Shown here: positions 16,282 to 26,836 of the stretch, in pieces
Layout: the number at the start of each line of letters is the position of its first letter
How positions within the stretch are numbered: the stretch's first letter is position 1
DNA from: Haloterrigena gelatinilytica
GTDB taxonomy: Archaea > Halobacteriota > Halobacteria > Halobacteriales > Natrialbaceae
Reading direction: 5' to 3'
DNA: 64,000 nt
Assembly (NCBI RefSeq): GCF_013342145.1
Contig: NZ_JABUQZ010000001.1
Coordinates: forward strand, 3,100,001 to 3,164,000
The notes under the pieces: model-generated
What the model was told of the DNA's origin: nothing
The model's input: only the letters and a program-made list of their open reading frames with translations
Databases searched by the model: none
Position numbers and translations under genes: made by a program

Positions 16282-18348
16282 ATGAAACCGAGATTCAAAG
16301 CAGTTGAAAAAGGATTGGAAATTATCGACCCAATCGAGCGAAAACGCTATCCACTAGAGACAACGACACCGGCCACACCGGCAGTTGGTAATGCAGATCG
16401 GATACCGTTTCCGGTGGACTCAACGATAGAGATCAGAACGAGCAGAGTGACGCTTCCGGAGAATCCATATATCTACGTTCGTGGCCCTGATGGGACACTG
16501 TGTGCCGAAGTCGGTCCGGGAGAGAACATCACTCTTCCAGAAGAAGAATATATTCTCGATCTATCCGGTCCGCTGAAGGTTTATGCACACGTCAACGATC
16601 CCGTTCAGATTTGTGTAGGAAAAGCGAGAGCAGAAGTTGCTTTTGAAAAGCCCGCTCGAGTAACACTTAGCGCACGGTCCTTTCACCGCCGCCCAGGTGA
16701 GACAGTGACAACGACTGATGATCCGGCCGATATAATGCGGGTACTCTCAACGTTCGGAGCGACGTTGAAGACAACGACATCGGGACGTTCGTATCCGACG
16801 CTCCGTGGCCATCCACCGGCAATCGAACTAGCCGACGAGGTATCCATTCCGGATACCCTAAATCAGCCTCAGACCGGGATCAGAATCGAAATCCCGCCGA
16901 CGCTCGATCATATCTTTGCTATTACGGCCTTAGCGTATTATCTCGGAGCAGAAGTCGTTCCAGGGTCGACACCACGACTGACAACGGAAACGGGATATTC
17001 TTACTCACTCGATGGTCGAGATGACTTCGAAACGACGGTTGAGCGGGTTCTCAGACAGATTTTCTTCCTCGACTGCATCGTACAAACTGAAGGAGAAACG
17101 CCAAGTTCACTGTACGAGCGACAGGCAGTCGAACCACTACTCGAGTTCGATATCGAAGAGGTATACGAGCAATCGATGGTCGAACAGCTCGAAACGTATC
17201 TCGAGGTCCCCTTCGAGCGGATAGAACCACAGGTTCCACCGTGGTATTCCGAGATTCGTCTCGAGCCGACGGATGATCATATCGAGTTTCTCCCCTTCAT
17301 TGCGAACGACCTCGCAAGTGTTAACGTTAGAAATACTGCGAGTGATCCGACAGAGCCGCTACAGGAACGACGGCGAACGACTACAGAACCGACGCGGGTA
17401 ACTGAATCCCGGATCACCAACTTAGGCCCCACAGATTCCGAAACGGATGCGGAATCTCTTCCATCTAGTCCAGTACTTCAGCAATGCTGGAAAAACCACG
17501 ATGGTAGTACTACCGTAAGCACGAAACCGCTATCGGCCTCTCGAAATAGCATCACGCGAACGCCGCGAGAGGAACCGCTCCGGATCGAAGTTATCTGTAA
17601 CGATCCGAGTATGAACGATGAACTCGTAACCGTCCACAGTACGTATCAGGATTCCACCGTCCCGTTTGACGTTACTGTTCACCACGACCTTTCGAAGCGG
17701 GAACTACGAGAAGTCTTCACGAAAGAGAGCGGCTTTCTTCACTACATCGGCCACATCGATTCGGATGGCTTCCGGTGTTCGGATGGAACGCTGGATGCCG
17801 CGGATCTCGAGTCCGTCGGTACGAAGACGTTCTTTCTTAACGCCTGTCGGTCGTACGAACAGGGACTCCATCTCATCGAGGCGGGGAGTATTGGTGGAAT
17901 CGTAACGCTCGTCGAGATCACAAATCAGACCGCAGTCAGTACCGGAAATACAATCGCACAGTTATTGAATAGCGGGGTACCGCTCTATGCAGCACTAAAA
18001 CTACTCCAGCAGACGACGGACAACGATCAGCAGTATCACCTCCTTGGCGATGAGGGACTCGCGATCACCCAGCTAGAGACGAGCCCACCGCTCTCCGTTG
18101 AGATAACGAGGACCGAATCGAACTACGAAGTGACCGTAATAGTGTATAAGAACTCGAGAATGAAACCTGGCTCCGTCTATACACCGTACCTCTCGGGTGT
18201 GGACTCGTATTATCTCGTTCCCGGTGAGATGTCATTTCAGCACGTCTCGAGAGCGGACCTCATCGAGTTCCTCAACACGGAAGAGTTCCCCGTGCTCCTC
18301 GAGGGAGAACTCCGCTGGAGTACGCAGATCAAGACCGGCGAACTGTAA
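16282..18348 (+). CDS. CHAT-domain (caspase-like) putative protease, copy 2
   Basis: A 688-residue paralogue of the gene at 13168, collinear from MKPRFKAVEKGLEIIDPIER to the end; by eye more than half of positions match. The catalytic pair is His491 in FLHYIGHIDSDG and Cys522 in FFLNACRSYEQG. The N-terminal module, RSYPTLRGHPP and the IEIPPTL helix are conserved, while the Ser/Thr-rich linker around 350-420 differs most. GC is intermediate, higher than copy 1 but below the chromosome. A TATA-like AAATATATAG at about 16180 lies roughly 100 bases upstream. No micropeptide follows this copy. It should be a cysteine protease of unknown substrate; retained catalytic residues in both copies argue against a pseudogene. 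Confidence 0.8.
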   Translation: MKPRFKAVEKGLEIIDPIERKRYPLETTTPATPAVGNADRIPFPVDSTIEIRTSRVTLPENPYIYVRGPDGTLCAEVGPGENITLPEEEYILDLSGPLKVYAHVNDPVQICVGKARAEVAFEKPARVTLSARSFHRRPGETVTTTDDPADIMRVLSTFGATLKTTTSGRSYPTLRGHPPAIELADEVSIPDTLNQPQTGIRIEIPPTLDHIFAITALAYYLGAEVVPGSTPRLTTETGYSYSLDGRDDFETTVERVLRQIFFLDCIVQTEGETPSSLYERQAVEPLLEFDIEEVYEQSMVEQLETYLEVPFERIEPQVPPWYSEIRLEPTDDHIEFLPFIANDLASVNVRNTASDPTEPLQERRRTTTEPTRVTESRITNLGPTDSETDAESLPSSPVLQQCWKNHDGSTTVSTKPLSASRNSITRTPREEPLRIEVICNDPSMNDELVTVHSTYQDSTVPFDVTVHHDLSKRELREVFTKESGFLHYIGHIDSDGFRCSDGTLDAADLESVGTKTFFLNACRSYEQGLHLIEAGSIGGIVTLVEITNQTAVSTGNTIAQLLNSGVPLYAALKLLQQTTDNDQQYHLLGDEGLAITQLETSPPLSVEITRTESNYEVTVIVYKNSRMKPGSVYTPYLSGVDSYYLVPGEMSFQHVSRADLIEFLNTEEFPVLLEGELRWSTQIKTGEL

Positions 18349-18414
18349 CCGGCCGTCTCGAGTCCTGCCGCTGGACGGTCGGAGAGAATCGAAAAGAAAC
18401 GAGTCGGCGATCGC

Positions 18415-19023
18415 TTAGCGTGCAGCCGCTGCGACGCGCTCTTTCTCTTCTTTCTGGCTGACTGCGTAGGTCTGGACGTCGTAGTTGGCCGCGCCGACGA
18501 GCTGGTTGGCGATAGCCTCTTCGACGGGCGTGGGCGTCTTGAACGAGTCGTTGTAGACGCCTTCCGCGAGGAACTTCAGGGCCTGGTCGACGCGACGCTG
18601 GGGTGCGACGTCGACGGCTTTGGGGACCGAGATGCCACCGTACTTCAGGCGGACGGTCTCCTCGCGCGGAGCCGCGTTCTCGACGGCGGTCACGAGCACC
18701 TGAACGGGGTTCTCGTCGGCACGCTCGTCGATGAGCTCGAACGCGTCGCGGACGTGGTTGAGCGTCTTCTGTTTCTTGCCCGTGTTCTCCTCGGTCTGCA
18801 TGAGACGGTTGATGAACCGCTCGACGATGGAGATCTGGGACTTCTTGAACTGCTTGCTGGCGTGACGGCCGGCGGTGTGTGCGACCGGCGTCACCGTGAT
18901 GTAGCGTTCGGTCGAGGGATCCTCGTAGGCGATCTCGTCGATCTCCCAGGTGCCGAACAGCTTCGCACCGACGTCGGCTCCGCCCGCGGGGGCGTCGGGG
19001 TCTGGTTGGTCTTCTGCCGCCAT
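18415..19023 (-). CDS. rps7: 30S ribosomal protein uS7
   Basis: A 202-residue archaeal uS7, which nucleates assembly of the 3' domain of 16S rRNA and lies at the E site. Family marks include ERFINRLMQTEENTGKKQKT and RVDQALKFLAEGVYNDSFK. An acidic N-terminal extension (MAAEDQPDPDAPAGG) is typical of halophilic versions. It starts 2 bases after rps12 ends and is surely co-transcribed with it. EF-2, its usual downstream partner, is displaced by about 7 kb. Confidence 0.98.
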   Translation of the reverse strand: MAAEDQPDPDAPAGGADVGAKLFGTWEIDEIAYEDPSTERYITVTPVAHTAGRHASKQFKKSQISIVERFINRLMQTEENTGKKQKTLNHVRDAFELIDERADENPVQVLVTAVENAAPREETVRLKYGGISVPKAVDVAPQRRVDQALKFLAEGVYNDSFKTPTPVEEAIANQLVGAANYDVQTYAVSQKEEKERVAAAAR

Positions 19024-19025
19024 GG

Positions 19026-19454
19026 TTATCGCACCGGTTTCTCCGCGTTTCCGCGAACGAGTTCCTTCAGTGCGACGCCGTTGACCTTGTCGACCTTGTA
19101 GTTGACGCCGGAGAGGTCGCCCATCGCACGACCCTTCGCCCCGCCGATCCCGGCGATGGTGACTTCGTCGTGTTCGTCGATGAACGAGATTGCGCCGTCA
19201 CCGGGACAGAACGCGGTGACCTGTTTGCCGTTCTTGATCAGCTGCACTCGGACGCACTTTCGGATCGCCGAGTTGGGCTGTTTCGCTTCGATACCGACTT
19301 TTTCGAGGACGATACCGCGGCCCTGCGGAGCACCCTCGAGCGGGTCGGACTTCTCGCGGAGGCCTCGTGCGCGGCGCGCGTAGTCAGAGTCGGACCACCG
19401 CTGGTTCTGGCGGTCCTTCTTGAGTTTGCGCGCGGCGTATTTGCCGTTTGCCAT
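19026..19454 (-). CDS. rps12: 30S ribosomal protein uS12
   Basis: A 142-residue archaeal uS12, which contributes to decoding at the A site. [20 protein letters not shown] and [17 protein letters not shown] are family signatures. It starts at [14 protein letters not shown]; the ORF can be read further upstream, but that part is not ribosomal-protein-like. A TATA box (CTTAAG, 19479-19484) about 27 bases upstream suggests a leaderless mRNA, so rps12-rps7 have their own promoter separate from the RNA polymerase operon. Confidence 0.98.
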   Translation of the reverse strand: MANGKYAARKLKKDRQNQRWSDSDYARRARGLREKSDPLEGAPQGRGIVLEKVGIEAKQPNSAIRKCVRVQLIKNGKQVTAFCPGDGAISFIDEHDEVTIAGIGGAKGRAMGDLSGVNYKVDKVNGVALKELVRGNAEKPVR

Positions 19455-19830
19455 GGGCGTCGCTATCCGACGAAGGCACTTAAGCGACCCGTTTCGAATC
19501 GGCGTTACGGCACGAGAGCCCTCAATCGGGGTCGACGAAGGACTCTGAGAGCGTTTCACCACCGCGCAATAGTTCTCGAGCCGTCCGTACCGATACGACG
19601 CGCTAGCGCCTCCGAACGAGTGTTCGAACGGAGGTAACCGGATTTGACCCAGCATCGAGTCCGTACGGAGTGTCGAAGGGACGATGACTCGATAGACGAT
19701 TATAGCGAACTCGGTTGGCGGCGGTTATCGATCGCCGACCGTTTCGGTTCGAGGATGACGAATTAGGGGCCATTGAACATTCACGAATTCCTAGGAGTTA
19801 TTAGTCTGGTGGGTGCATTCTGCATACGGT
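19455..19830. other. Intergenic interval between rps12 and V4R-like gene
   Basis: About 376 bases holding the rps12 promoter at its left end. The rest has no credible ORF, repeat or RNA gene. The AT-richer right end (19760-19830) probably contains the promoter of the next gene. Confidence 0.35.
19478..19485 (-). promoter_or_regulatory. TATA box of rps12-rps7
   Basis: CTTAAG centred 27 bases before the rps12 ATG. This spacing puts the transcript start at or next to the start codon. It matters because rps12 is usually read from the upstream polymerase operon. Confidence 0.5.
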
Positions 19831-20484
19831 ATGACTGCAATTAATACAGTGTTCATCACTGCCTCGTGGTTCAAGCGACTCATCGGTTCGTCCGACGGGG
19901 AAGTTCAATCGGGTGATAAGATACCGAAAGTAGACGATCGCATGGGGTTCGATGGAGCGCTCGAGGACTCGGAAGTGATCGGTCGAAGTCCCCTCTCGTA
20001 TATCGCTGCAGGCGAATCGGTCTCGTCGTTCGTGGGGAAACAGATCGCCAATAAACTCGCCGAGTACGGACTCGAGGACATCGAGCCCGACGAGTGGTAT
20101 CCGCTCGAAATCCCACTCGCCATGCTGTACGATATGAACGAAGAGTACGGTGACGTCAGAATGCGGAATATGGGACAGAACGTCCCCCAACACGTCGAAT
20201 TCCCACCGGAGCTTTCCGAGGTCGATAACGCGCTACGAGCGATCGATACGGCGTATCACCAGAACCACCGTGGCAGCGAAATCGGTTCCTACGAGTTCCA
20301 GCAGGAGGGGGAGAGCGCGGGCGTGATGACCTGTGAGAACCCCTACCCGTGTGAATTCGATAAGGGACTCATCAGGGGCGTCGCGAAGAAGTTCGCAAAC
20401 AATCCCGTCGAAGTCGAGGAAATCGGCGAGCAGTGTCGGTCAGACGGCGGGCAGCGCTGTGAGTATCGCGTCGAGTGGCTCTGA
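19831..20484 (+). CDS. V4R-like domain protein of unknown function
   Basis: A 217-residue protein (start MTAINTVFITASWF; an in-frame ATG lies 18 bases upstream). The C-terminal half shows MTCENPYPCEFDKGLIRG and ends EQCRSDGGQRCEYRVEWL. This spaced-Cys ending resembles V4R/4-vinyl-reductase or haem-NO-binding-associated small-molecule domains, in which Cys residues bind metal or ligand. The match is by pattern only. The N-terminal half has no recognised domain. It converges with the aldehyde dehydrogenase gene, and both sit between rps12 and nusA. Confidence 0.55.
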   Translation: MTAINTVFITASWFKRLIGSSDGEVQSGDKIPKVDDRMGFDGALEDSEVIGRSPLSYIAAGESVSSFVGKQIANKLAEYGLEDIEPDEWYPLEIPLAMLYDMNEEYGDVRMRNMGQNVPQHVEFPPELSEVDNALRAIDTAYHQNHRGSEIGSYEFQQEGESAGVMTCENPYPCEFDKGLIRGVAKKFANNPVEVEEIGEQCRSDGGQRCEYRVEWL

Positions 20485-20554
20485 GTAGAAAGCGACTATC
20501 GTGACTAGCGTCAAAGACCGGCGAAACGTGTTCTAAACCGGGGAGCTACCCGGT

Positions 20555-22066
20555 TCAGTACGGATACTCTCGCGGCTCGCGCTGGATCGAGATCCACTTC
20601 AACGTCGTCAAGGTTTCCAGTATCCACTCGTCGTTGTATCGGCCGAGTCCCGATGCGCCAACGCCACCGAACGCGACGTGCGGTTCGTCGTTCAGCGGCT
20701 GGTCGTTGATGTGGACCATCCCCGTCTCCATCGCGTCGGCCACGTCGCGCGCCCGGGCCACGTCCGTCGAGTGAACCGATCCCGACAGGCCGTACTCGGT
20801 GTCGTTGGCGATCCGGATCGCCTCCTCGTCGCTCTCGAAGGGGATGACCGGCGCGATCGGTCCGAAGTGTTCGTTACAGGCGATCGGCATATCGCCGGTG
20901 ACGTCCGACAGCACCGTCGGCTCGACGAACAGGCCGTCGTGGTCGCCGCCGGTCTCGACCGTCGCGCCGCGCGCCACCGATTCCTCGACGAACCCGACGA
21001 TCTTGTCGCGCTGGCTCTCGTTAATGACCGGTCCGACGAGGGTCCCCTCCTCGAGCGGATTACCGATGGGAAGCTGCTCGGCGCGATCGGCCAGCCCCGC
21101 CACGTACTCGTCGTACAGGGATTCGTGGACTAGATGGCGATTGATCGAGATGCACTCCTGACCCTGGTGGGTGAACGACCCGAACGCGCCGGCGTCGACC
21201 GCACGCTCGAGGTCGGCGTCTTCGAGCACGATGTGCGCGTTGTTTCCGCCCAGTTCGAGTGCGGGCTCCGTGTACGAGCCGACGGCACGCTGGCCGACGC
21301 CGCGTCCGACTTCCGAGGAGCCGGTAAACGACATCACCGACGGAACCGAATGTCCCGAGAAGTGGTCCCCGATCTCGTGGCCGTATCCGGGGACGACATT
21401 CAGGATCCCGTCCGGGAGGCCCGCCTCTTCGAACGCCTTCGCGAGCACGAGCCCGCCCGTCAATGGGGTGTTCTCGTCCGGTTTCAACACCACACTGTTG
21501 CCCAGCGCGATTGCGGGTGCGACGACTCGGCTAGTGAGGTACAGCGGGAAGTTCCACGGTGTAATGACGCCGACGACGCCGGCCGGTTCGCGCACGAGCA
21601 GGTTCTCCTTGCCGGGCGTAACCGAATCCTTGCGTCGGCCGCCGTCGCGCATCGCTAGCCCGGCGCCGACGTCCATCGTGCCCTGTGCGAGTTGGATCTC
21701 GAAATCGGCCTTCAGCTGGACGCCGCCACACTCGACCGCGAACAGCGTCGCGAGGTCGTCGGCGTACTCACCCAGCAGTTCGCAGGCCGCGGACACGATC
21801 GCGGCCCGCTCTTGAGGCGGTCGCTCCGCCCACTCCGCCTGTGCCTCCTCCGCGGTCGCGTACGCCTCGTCGACGTCGTCCTCGGTCCCTGAGGGGACCC
21901 TCGTCACTGTCGTTCGCGTCGCGGGATTTTCGACGTCGATCAGCTCCCGATCGCCGGCGGGAACCCACTCCCCGTCGAGATACAGAGCGTTCCACCCGTT
22001 TTCCGGCGCGATCTCGAGTTCGTCCACGTCTCTCCCCCTGGCGGCTGAGTTGCTCGGTGCCGTCAT
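20555..22066 (-). CDS. NAD(P)-dependent aldehyde dehydrogenase
   Basis: A 503-residue ALDH-superfamily enzyme oxidising an aldehyde to its acid. Seen are TPWNFPLYLTSRVVAPAIA, the cofactor loop SFTGSSEVGRGVG, the catalytic Glu271 in ALELGGNNAHIV and the catalytic Cys305 in THQGQECISINRHL. HINDQPLNDEPHVAFGG near the end is also typical. By overall pattern it is nearest to the benzaldehyde/vanillin type, but the substrate cannot be fixed. It has its own AT-rich promoter region upstream (22067-22130). It interrupts the usual nusA-rps12 linkage. Confidence 0.92.
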   Translation of the reverse strand: MTAPSNSAARGRDVDELEIAPENGWNALYLDGEWVPAGDRELIDVENPATRTTVTRVPSGTEDDVDEAYATAEEAQAEWAERPPQERAAIVSAACELLGEYADDLATLFAVECGGVQLKADFEIQLAQGTMDVGAGLAMRDGGRRKDSVTPGKENLLVREPAGVVGVITPWNFPLYLTSRVVAPAIALGNSVVLKPDENTPLTGGLVLAKAFEEAGLPDGILNVVPGYGHEIGDHFSGHSVPSVMSFTGSSEVGRGVGQRAVGSYTEPALELGGNNAHIVLEDADLERAVDAGAFGSFTHQGQECISINRHLVHESLYDEYVAGLADRAEQLPIGNPLEEGTLVGPVINESQRDKIVGFVEESVARGATVETGGDHDGLFVEPTVLSDVTGDMPIACNEHFGPIAPVIPFESDEEAIRIANDTEYGLSGSVHSTDVARARDVADAMETGMVHINDQPLNDEPHVAFGGVGASGLGRYNDEWILETLTTLKWISIQREPREYPY

Positions 22067-22272
22067 ACGAACCTCCCTACCGATGGGATCTTTTTATTTA
22101 TTTGGATGTGAAATTCTCTATCGCTAACGTTCCCTCGCCGCTCTCAGAGATCGATTGGGAAGAGACACACTCTTCTCGTGGGGAGGTGCTAACACAGTCC
22201 CTTAGCGACTGAGTTCGTGTGGTACGCGCCGCGTGTGGAGAATTGAGAAACCAAGAGGGCGTCGAAAGACGG

Positions 22273-22719
22273 TTAAATGAGCTGTACGTCGTCGATCCCG
22301 AAGTGACGCCGTGCGAGCGTCCGCGCGGCCTCGATCGTCTGCCCGTTCGAACCGATGGCGACGCCGCGGTCCTCGTCGGCGACCTCGACGTAGGCGACGG
22401 TGTCGTCGTTTTCGCTGATCGTGACGTTGTACACCGCCGCCGGCGAGAGCGCGTTGGCGACGAACGCCTCCGGATCGTCGGCGTCTTCGACGAGTCTGAC
22501 GGGTTTCCCGACGCGCTCCTCGTACTGCCTGACGGTCCGCCCACCGGGACCGATCGCCTCGCTCATCCGGCCGCTCGAGACGACGACGATCAGTCGTTCG
22601 TCGGCGTCGGCGTCGGCCGTCGGCGCGTCGGTGACCAGACAGTCCTGGCCGCTGACGTCGGTGACGTCCTCGAAGGCGGCCAGGTACTGACGGGCGTCGT
22701 CGTCGAGGGTGACGCCCAT
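22273..22719 (-). CDS. nusA: NusA-like transcription factor
   Basis: A 148-residue archaeal NusA consisting of two KH domains without the bacterial N-terminal and S1 parts. The GxxG loops are GPGGRTVRQYEERVG (KH1) and GSNGQTIEAARTLAR (KH2). It is thought to bind nascent RNA at elongating polymerase. It follows rpoA'' by 3 bases in the same operon, the usual archaeal position. Confidence 0.95.
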   Translation of the reverse strand: MGVTLDDDARQYLAAFEDVTDVSGQDCLVTDAPTADADADERLIVVVSSGRMSEAIGPGGRTVRQYEERVGKPVRLVEDADDPEAFVANALSPAAVYNVTISENDDTVAYVEVADEDRGVAIGSNGQTIEAARTLARRHFGIDDVQLI

Positions 22720-22722
22720 CGA

Positions 22723-23916
22723 TCAGTCGGCCTGACTGCCGCTGGATTTCGTCGACCCCATCCGGAGGTCGACGTCGCCGGTGCCGAGCTTGATCGGTTT
22801 CCCGACGATGACGTTCTCCGTGACGCCGTCGAGTTCGTCGGTTTCGCCGTGGATCGCGGCGTTGAGCAGGTGGTTGACCGTGACCTCGAAAGCCGCGCGG
22901 GCGAGCACGGATTCCTTCGATCCCGAGATACCGTGGCGGCCGATCGACTCGATCTCGCCGCGGTTGGTCATCATGTCCGCGACCAGCATGAGGTGCCGGA
23001 CGTTCACGTCGTCGAGCCCCTGCTCGGCGAGCGTGTTGTTCGTCTCCTCGATGATCGCTTCGCGGGCGGCCTCGATGCCGAGGTTGCGGTGGATCTCGTG
23101 GATGTTGTTACACGTCGTTCGCGAGGCGTCGACGCCCTCGATCTCCAGGACGTCGCCGAAGGCGGATCCCTCGGTGTAGAGGACGAACTGCTCGCCCTCC
23201 TCGAGTTCCTCGCGGCGAATGACGACGCGGGAGATCTCTTCGATCCCCTTGAACGTGATATCGCGCAGTTCCTCGACCAGCTGGAGCAGATCCCGGTAGG
23301 ACGGCTCCTCGGGGCCGAACTGGATCTCGGTCCCCTGTTGGACCGTGCTCACGCCGAGGTTGTCCTCGATGATTTCGGCGACTTCTTCGGGCGTGATCAT
23401 CCGCTCGCGGAGCGTGTCCTCGTTGAGCGAGATCTGGACGCGCATGTCCGCGACGTTGGTCGAGACGTCACCGAGCGCGAGGATCTTGGTGGCCTCGATG
23501 TTCCAGACGACCTCGTGGGCCTTCTCGCGTTCGGCGGCGTACTCGTCCTCTAAGTAGACGGTCATCATCGGCGTGTCCGGGGTCTTCCGGGCGTCGACCA
23601 GCTCGATCAGCCGCGGCAGCCCCTGGGTCACGTCGATCTCCGCGACTCCCGCGTAGTGGAACGTGTTCATCGTCAGCTGCGTCCCGGGCTCTCCGATCGA
23701 CTGGGCCGAGACGGTCCCGACGGGGTCGAGCGGATCGACGCGGGTGTCGAGGTAGCGGGACTCGACGGCCCTCGCGAGCTCGTCGGCGTCCTGGACGGTG
23801 GCGTCGCCGCGGTCCTCGAGGGTCTCGTAGACCTCGTCCTTGAGCCGGCGGGGGAGGTCGGTGTCCTCGACGACCGCGATCATGTCGTCGGTGACGTCGT
23901 AGTCGACGTTAGTCAT
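22723..23916 (-). CDS. rpoA2: DNA-directed RNA polymerase subunit A''
   Basis: A 397-residue A'' subunit, the C-terminal part of the largest polymerase subunit in archaea. It carries the trigger loop ([19 protein letters not shown]) and the jaw region ([19 protein letters not shown]). [20 protein letters not shown] near the end is also conserved. It overlaps rpoA' by 8 bases, so the two halves are coupled in translation. No intein is present. Confidence 0.98.
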   Translation of the reverse strand: MTNVDYDVTDDMIAVVEDTDLPRRLKDEVYETLEDRGDATVQDADELARAVESRYLDTRVDPLDPVGTVSAQSIGEPGTQLTMNTFHYAGVAEIDVTQGLPRLIELVDARKTPDTPMMTVYLEDEYAAEREKAHEVVWNIEATKILALGDVSTNVADMRVQISLNEDTLRERMITPEEVAEIIEDNLGVSTVQQGTEIQFGPEEPSYRDLLQLVEELRDITFKGIEEISRVVIRREELEEGEQFVLYTEGSAFGDVLEIEGVDASRTTCNNIHEIHRNLGIEAAREAIIEETNNTLAEQGLDDVNVRHLMLVADMMTNRGEIESIGRHGISGSKESVLARAAFEVTVNHLLNAAIHGETDELDGVTENVIVGKPIKLGTGDVDLRMGSTKSSGSQAD

Positions 23917-26833
23917 CGGAGGTCACCTCCGAGCCCTCGACCAGGCGATTGTCCGCGTGCTCCGAGAGGTTCGTCAGCTCGGAGCTCGTGCTGAGGAACT
24001 CGTTTTTGGCCGCCTCGGACTCGAACTCGGTGTCGAGGACGCGGTCGGCGATCTGGGCGACGTCGATGTCGTTGTCGTCGCCCGACGATACCTTCACCGG
24101 ACTGGTGCCGTCCTCGCCGAACTCGAACTGGATGATGGTGTCGCTGGAGTCCCGGACGGTGCCGTCGTACTGGGTTTCCAGCTCGTGGAGGGCGTTGATC
24201 AGCCGGCGCTGCAGGTAACCGGACTTCGAGGTTCGGACTGCGGTGTCGACCAGGCCCTCGCGGCCGCCCATCGCGTGGAAGAAGAACTCACGCGGGGTCA
24301 GGCCGCTGGTGTAGGAGTTCTCGACGAAGCCGTGGGCCTCCGCCGAGAGGTCGTTTTGCTCGTAGTGGCTGAGGGTCCGATCCTCGTAGCCGCGGTTGAT
24401 GCGTTCGCCCCGAACCGCCTGCTGACCGACGGCGCCGGCCATCTGGGTCAGGTTGAGCATCGACCCACGCGCACCGGAGTTGGCCATGACGACGGCGGGG
24501 TTCTCATCGTCGAAGTGCTCGTCTGCGATGTTCCCCGCGTTGTCACGCGCACGCGAGAGCGTCTGCATGATCTTCATCTCGAGGGTCTCGTCGATCGTCC
24601 GGCCGGGGAGACTCTCGAGTTCGTTGTTCTCGTAGGCCTCGATGAGCTCCTCGACGCGGTCGTTGGCGTCCTCGATGGTCTCGTCGATGCGGGACTGGGC
24701 CTCCTCCGGGATCGTTTCGTCGTCGATCCCGATCGAGAACCCGAAGTGCATGATCGCGCGCATCGCCAGCGTCGAGACCTCGTTGATGAAGATCCGGGCG
24801 CGGGTGTTGCCGTAGACCTTCGTGATCGTGTCGACGATCTCGCCGCCGAACTCGCCGACCTCGTCCTCGGCGATGGTACCCTCGATCAGCTGGCCGTCCT
24901 CGATGACGACCGGTTCGCCGACGGTGCCCGTGAACTCGAGGTCCAGATCGTCGGGCAGCAGTTCGGAGAAGACGTCGTAGCCGGTCCAGAACGGCTCGCC
25001 CTCGTCGTCGATGCCGCTGGGTTCGGGCAGTTCGTCGATCCGGGTCGCACGCAGCAGGTCCAGCGCCTGCGTCTCGTTGAATCGAGGGTTGTCGGCGGTC
25101 AGCAGGTACATCCCGGAGATGTGGTCCTGAATGGCGCCGATGATGTTCTCGCCGAAGCGCGGCGAGAGGATCTGTTCCTGCACGCGCATGAGCACGCGAG
25201 CCTCGGCGCGGGCCTCCTCGTTCTGGAGGGCGTGCATGTTCATCTCGTCGCCGTCGAAGTCGGCGTTGTACGGGGGACAGACGACGGTGTTCAGCCGGAA
25301 GGTCTTGTACGGCATGACCACGACCTCGTGGGCCATGATCGACATCCGGTGGAGCGACGGCTGGCGGTTGAAGATGACGATGTCGCCGTCGATGAGGTGG
25401 CGGTTGACCTCCCAGCCGGCCTCGACCTTCTCGGCGAGCTGCTCGCAGTTCTTCTCGGTCACCTTCAGCCGGCGGCCGTCCGGTCGGCGGACGTAGTTCG
25501 CGCCGGGGTGGCCTTCGGGGCCGTTCGAGACGAACCGGCGGGCCTCATCGAGGTTCCGCTCGGTGACGTTCATCGTCTGGGTCATCTCCTTGGCGACCCG
25601 GTCCGGAACGCCGACCTCGTTCAGGCTCAGGGTCGGGTCAGGCGAGATGACGGTACGAGCCGAGAAGTTCACGCGCTTCCCGGACAGGGAGCCGCGGAAG
25701 CGACCCTCCTTGCCCTTCAGGCGCTGGGAGAGAGTCTTGAGCGGCCGGCCGGAGCGGTGGCGGGCCGGCGGCGTGCCCGAAATCTCGTTGTCCATGAAGG
25801 TGGTGACGTGGTACTGGAGCAGCTCCCAGAGGTCCTCGATGATCAGCTGGGGCGCGCCGGCCTCGCGGTTCTCCATGAACCGCTGGTTGATCCGGATGAT
25901 GTCGACCAGCTTGTGGGTCAGGTCGTCCTCGGAGCGCTGGCCGTTGTCGAGCGTGATCGACGGCCGCGCGGTGACCGGCGGAACGGGCAGCACCGTCAGG
26001 ATCATCCACTCCGGTCGGGACTTCGCGGGATCGATCCCGAGTACCTTGATGTCCTCGTCCGGGATGTTCTCGAACCAGTCCCGGATGTCGCTTGGCATCA
26101 GCTTGTTCGTGTCCTCCTCGGTGAGGTCGATGTCCAGGGCCTTCTCGATGGCCTTGCGCTGGCTCTCGCGAGGACGGAACGAGCCGGATAGGATCTCGTT
26201 GATCCGGGTGAGGTCGATATCGGTCTGCTCGGCGAGTTCGTCGGGCGACATCCGCTCCGCGTCCTCGCCCTCTCCCTGCATCGCGGCCGCGATCTCCTGG
26301 GAGTACTCGCTGGTCAGGACCTGCTGGACCTCGTAGTAGGTGGTCGGCTTCTCGTGGTCGATGTCGTACTGAATTTCGCCACAGAACGGACAGCGATCCT
26401 TCTTGCGAGCCTGCCGGATCGCGGCCTTGGTGACGTCGTTTAGGTCTCGGCCGAGCTTGCGCGACTCCGTGATATCCTCGCGGAACTCGTCGCGCTCGTC
26501 CTCGGTGAGCAGGAGCTTCGAACACTCCCGACAGGTCCCCCGCAGGAGCCGGCGGATGAGCTTCGTGAAGCCGACGTGGATGACCGGCGCGGCCAGTTCG
26601 ATGTGTCCGAAGTGGCCGTTACACGATCCCGAGTGTTTGCCGCAGGTCTTGCACTCGAGGCCGGGGTCGATGACGCCGAGTCGGGGGTCCATCAGCCCCA
26701 TGTCGATGGGGAACCCGTCGTCGTCGTAGGTGTCGGCGGTGATGATCTTCGTCGCGCTCATCTCCCGATACTCCTCGGGCTGCATGAGCCCGAAGGAGAG
26801 TTGTCCGATGTCTTTGGGTGTACTGTTTTGCAT
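23909..26833 (-). CDS. rpoA1: DNA-directed RNA polymerase subunit A'
   Basis: A 974-residue A' subunit. The N-terminal clamp has zinc ligands in [20 protein letters not shown], a second zinc site spans CRECSKLL to CPFCGE, and the catalytic Mg2+ loop is [12 protein letters not shown]. The bridge-helix region is intact ([19 protein letters not shown]). Length is normal and no intein is present. The gene overlaps rpoA'' and starts 3 bases after rpoB' ends. Confidence 0.99.
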   Translation of the reverse strand: MQNSTPKDIGQLSFGLMQPEEYREMSATKIITADTYDDDGFPIDMGLMDPRLGVIDPGLECKTCGKHSGSCNGHFGHIELAAPVIHVGFTKLIRRLLRGTCRECSKLLLTEDERDEFREDITESRKLGRDLNDVTKAAIRQARKKDRCPFCGEIQYDIDHEKPTTYYEVQQVLTSEYSQEIAAAMQGEGEDAERMSPDELAEQTDIDLTRINEILSGSFRPRESQRKAIEKALDIDLTEEDTNKLMPSDIRDWFENIPDEDIKVLGIDPAKSRPEWMILTVLPVPPVTARPSITLDNGQRSEDDLTHKLVDIIRINQRFMENREAGAPQLIIEDLWELLQYHVTTFMDNEISGTPPARHRSGRPLKTLSQRLKGKEGRFRGSLSGKRVNFSARTVISPDPTLSLNEVGVPDRVAKEMTQTMNVTERNLDEARRFVSNGPEGHPGANYVRRPDGRRLKVTEKNCEQLAEKVEAGWEVNRHLIDGDIVIFNRQPSLHRMSIMAHEVVVMPYKTFRLNTVVCPPYNADFDGDEMNMHALQNEEARAEARVLMRVQEQILSPRFGENIIGAIQDHISGMYLLTADNPRFNETQALDLLRATRIDELPEPSGIDDEGEPFWTGYDVFSELLPDDLDLEFTGTVGEPVVIEDGQLIEGTIAEDEVGEFGGEIVDTITKVYGNTRARIFINEVSTLAMRAIMHFGFSIGIDDETIPEEAQSRIDETIEDANDRVEELIEAYENNELESLPGRTIDETLEMKIMQTLSRARDNAGNIADEHFDDENPAVVMANSGARGSMLNLTQMAGAVGQQAVRGERINRGYEDRTLSHYEQNDLSAEAHGFVENSYTSGLTPREFFFHAMGGREGLVDTAVRTSKSGYLQRRLINALHELETQYDGTVRDSSDTIIQFEFGEDGTSPVKVSSGDDNDIDVAQIADRVLDTEFESEAAKNEFLSTSSELTNLSEHADNRLVEGSEVTSDD

Positions 26834-26836
26834 TGT

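Noticed and set aside
12364-18348. Transposon or insertion sequence bounding the CHAT block
   Set aside because: No transposase and no terminal or direct repeats were found at its edges by eye; the block is called an accessory region only from gene content and base composition.
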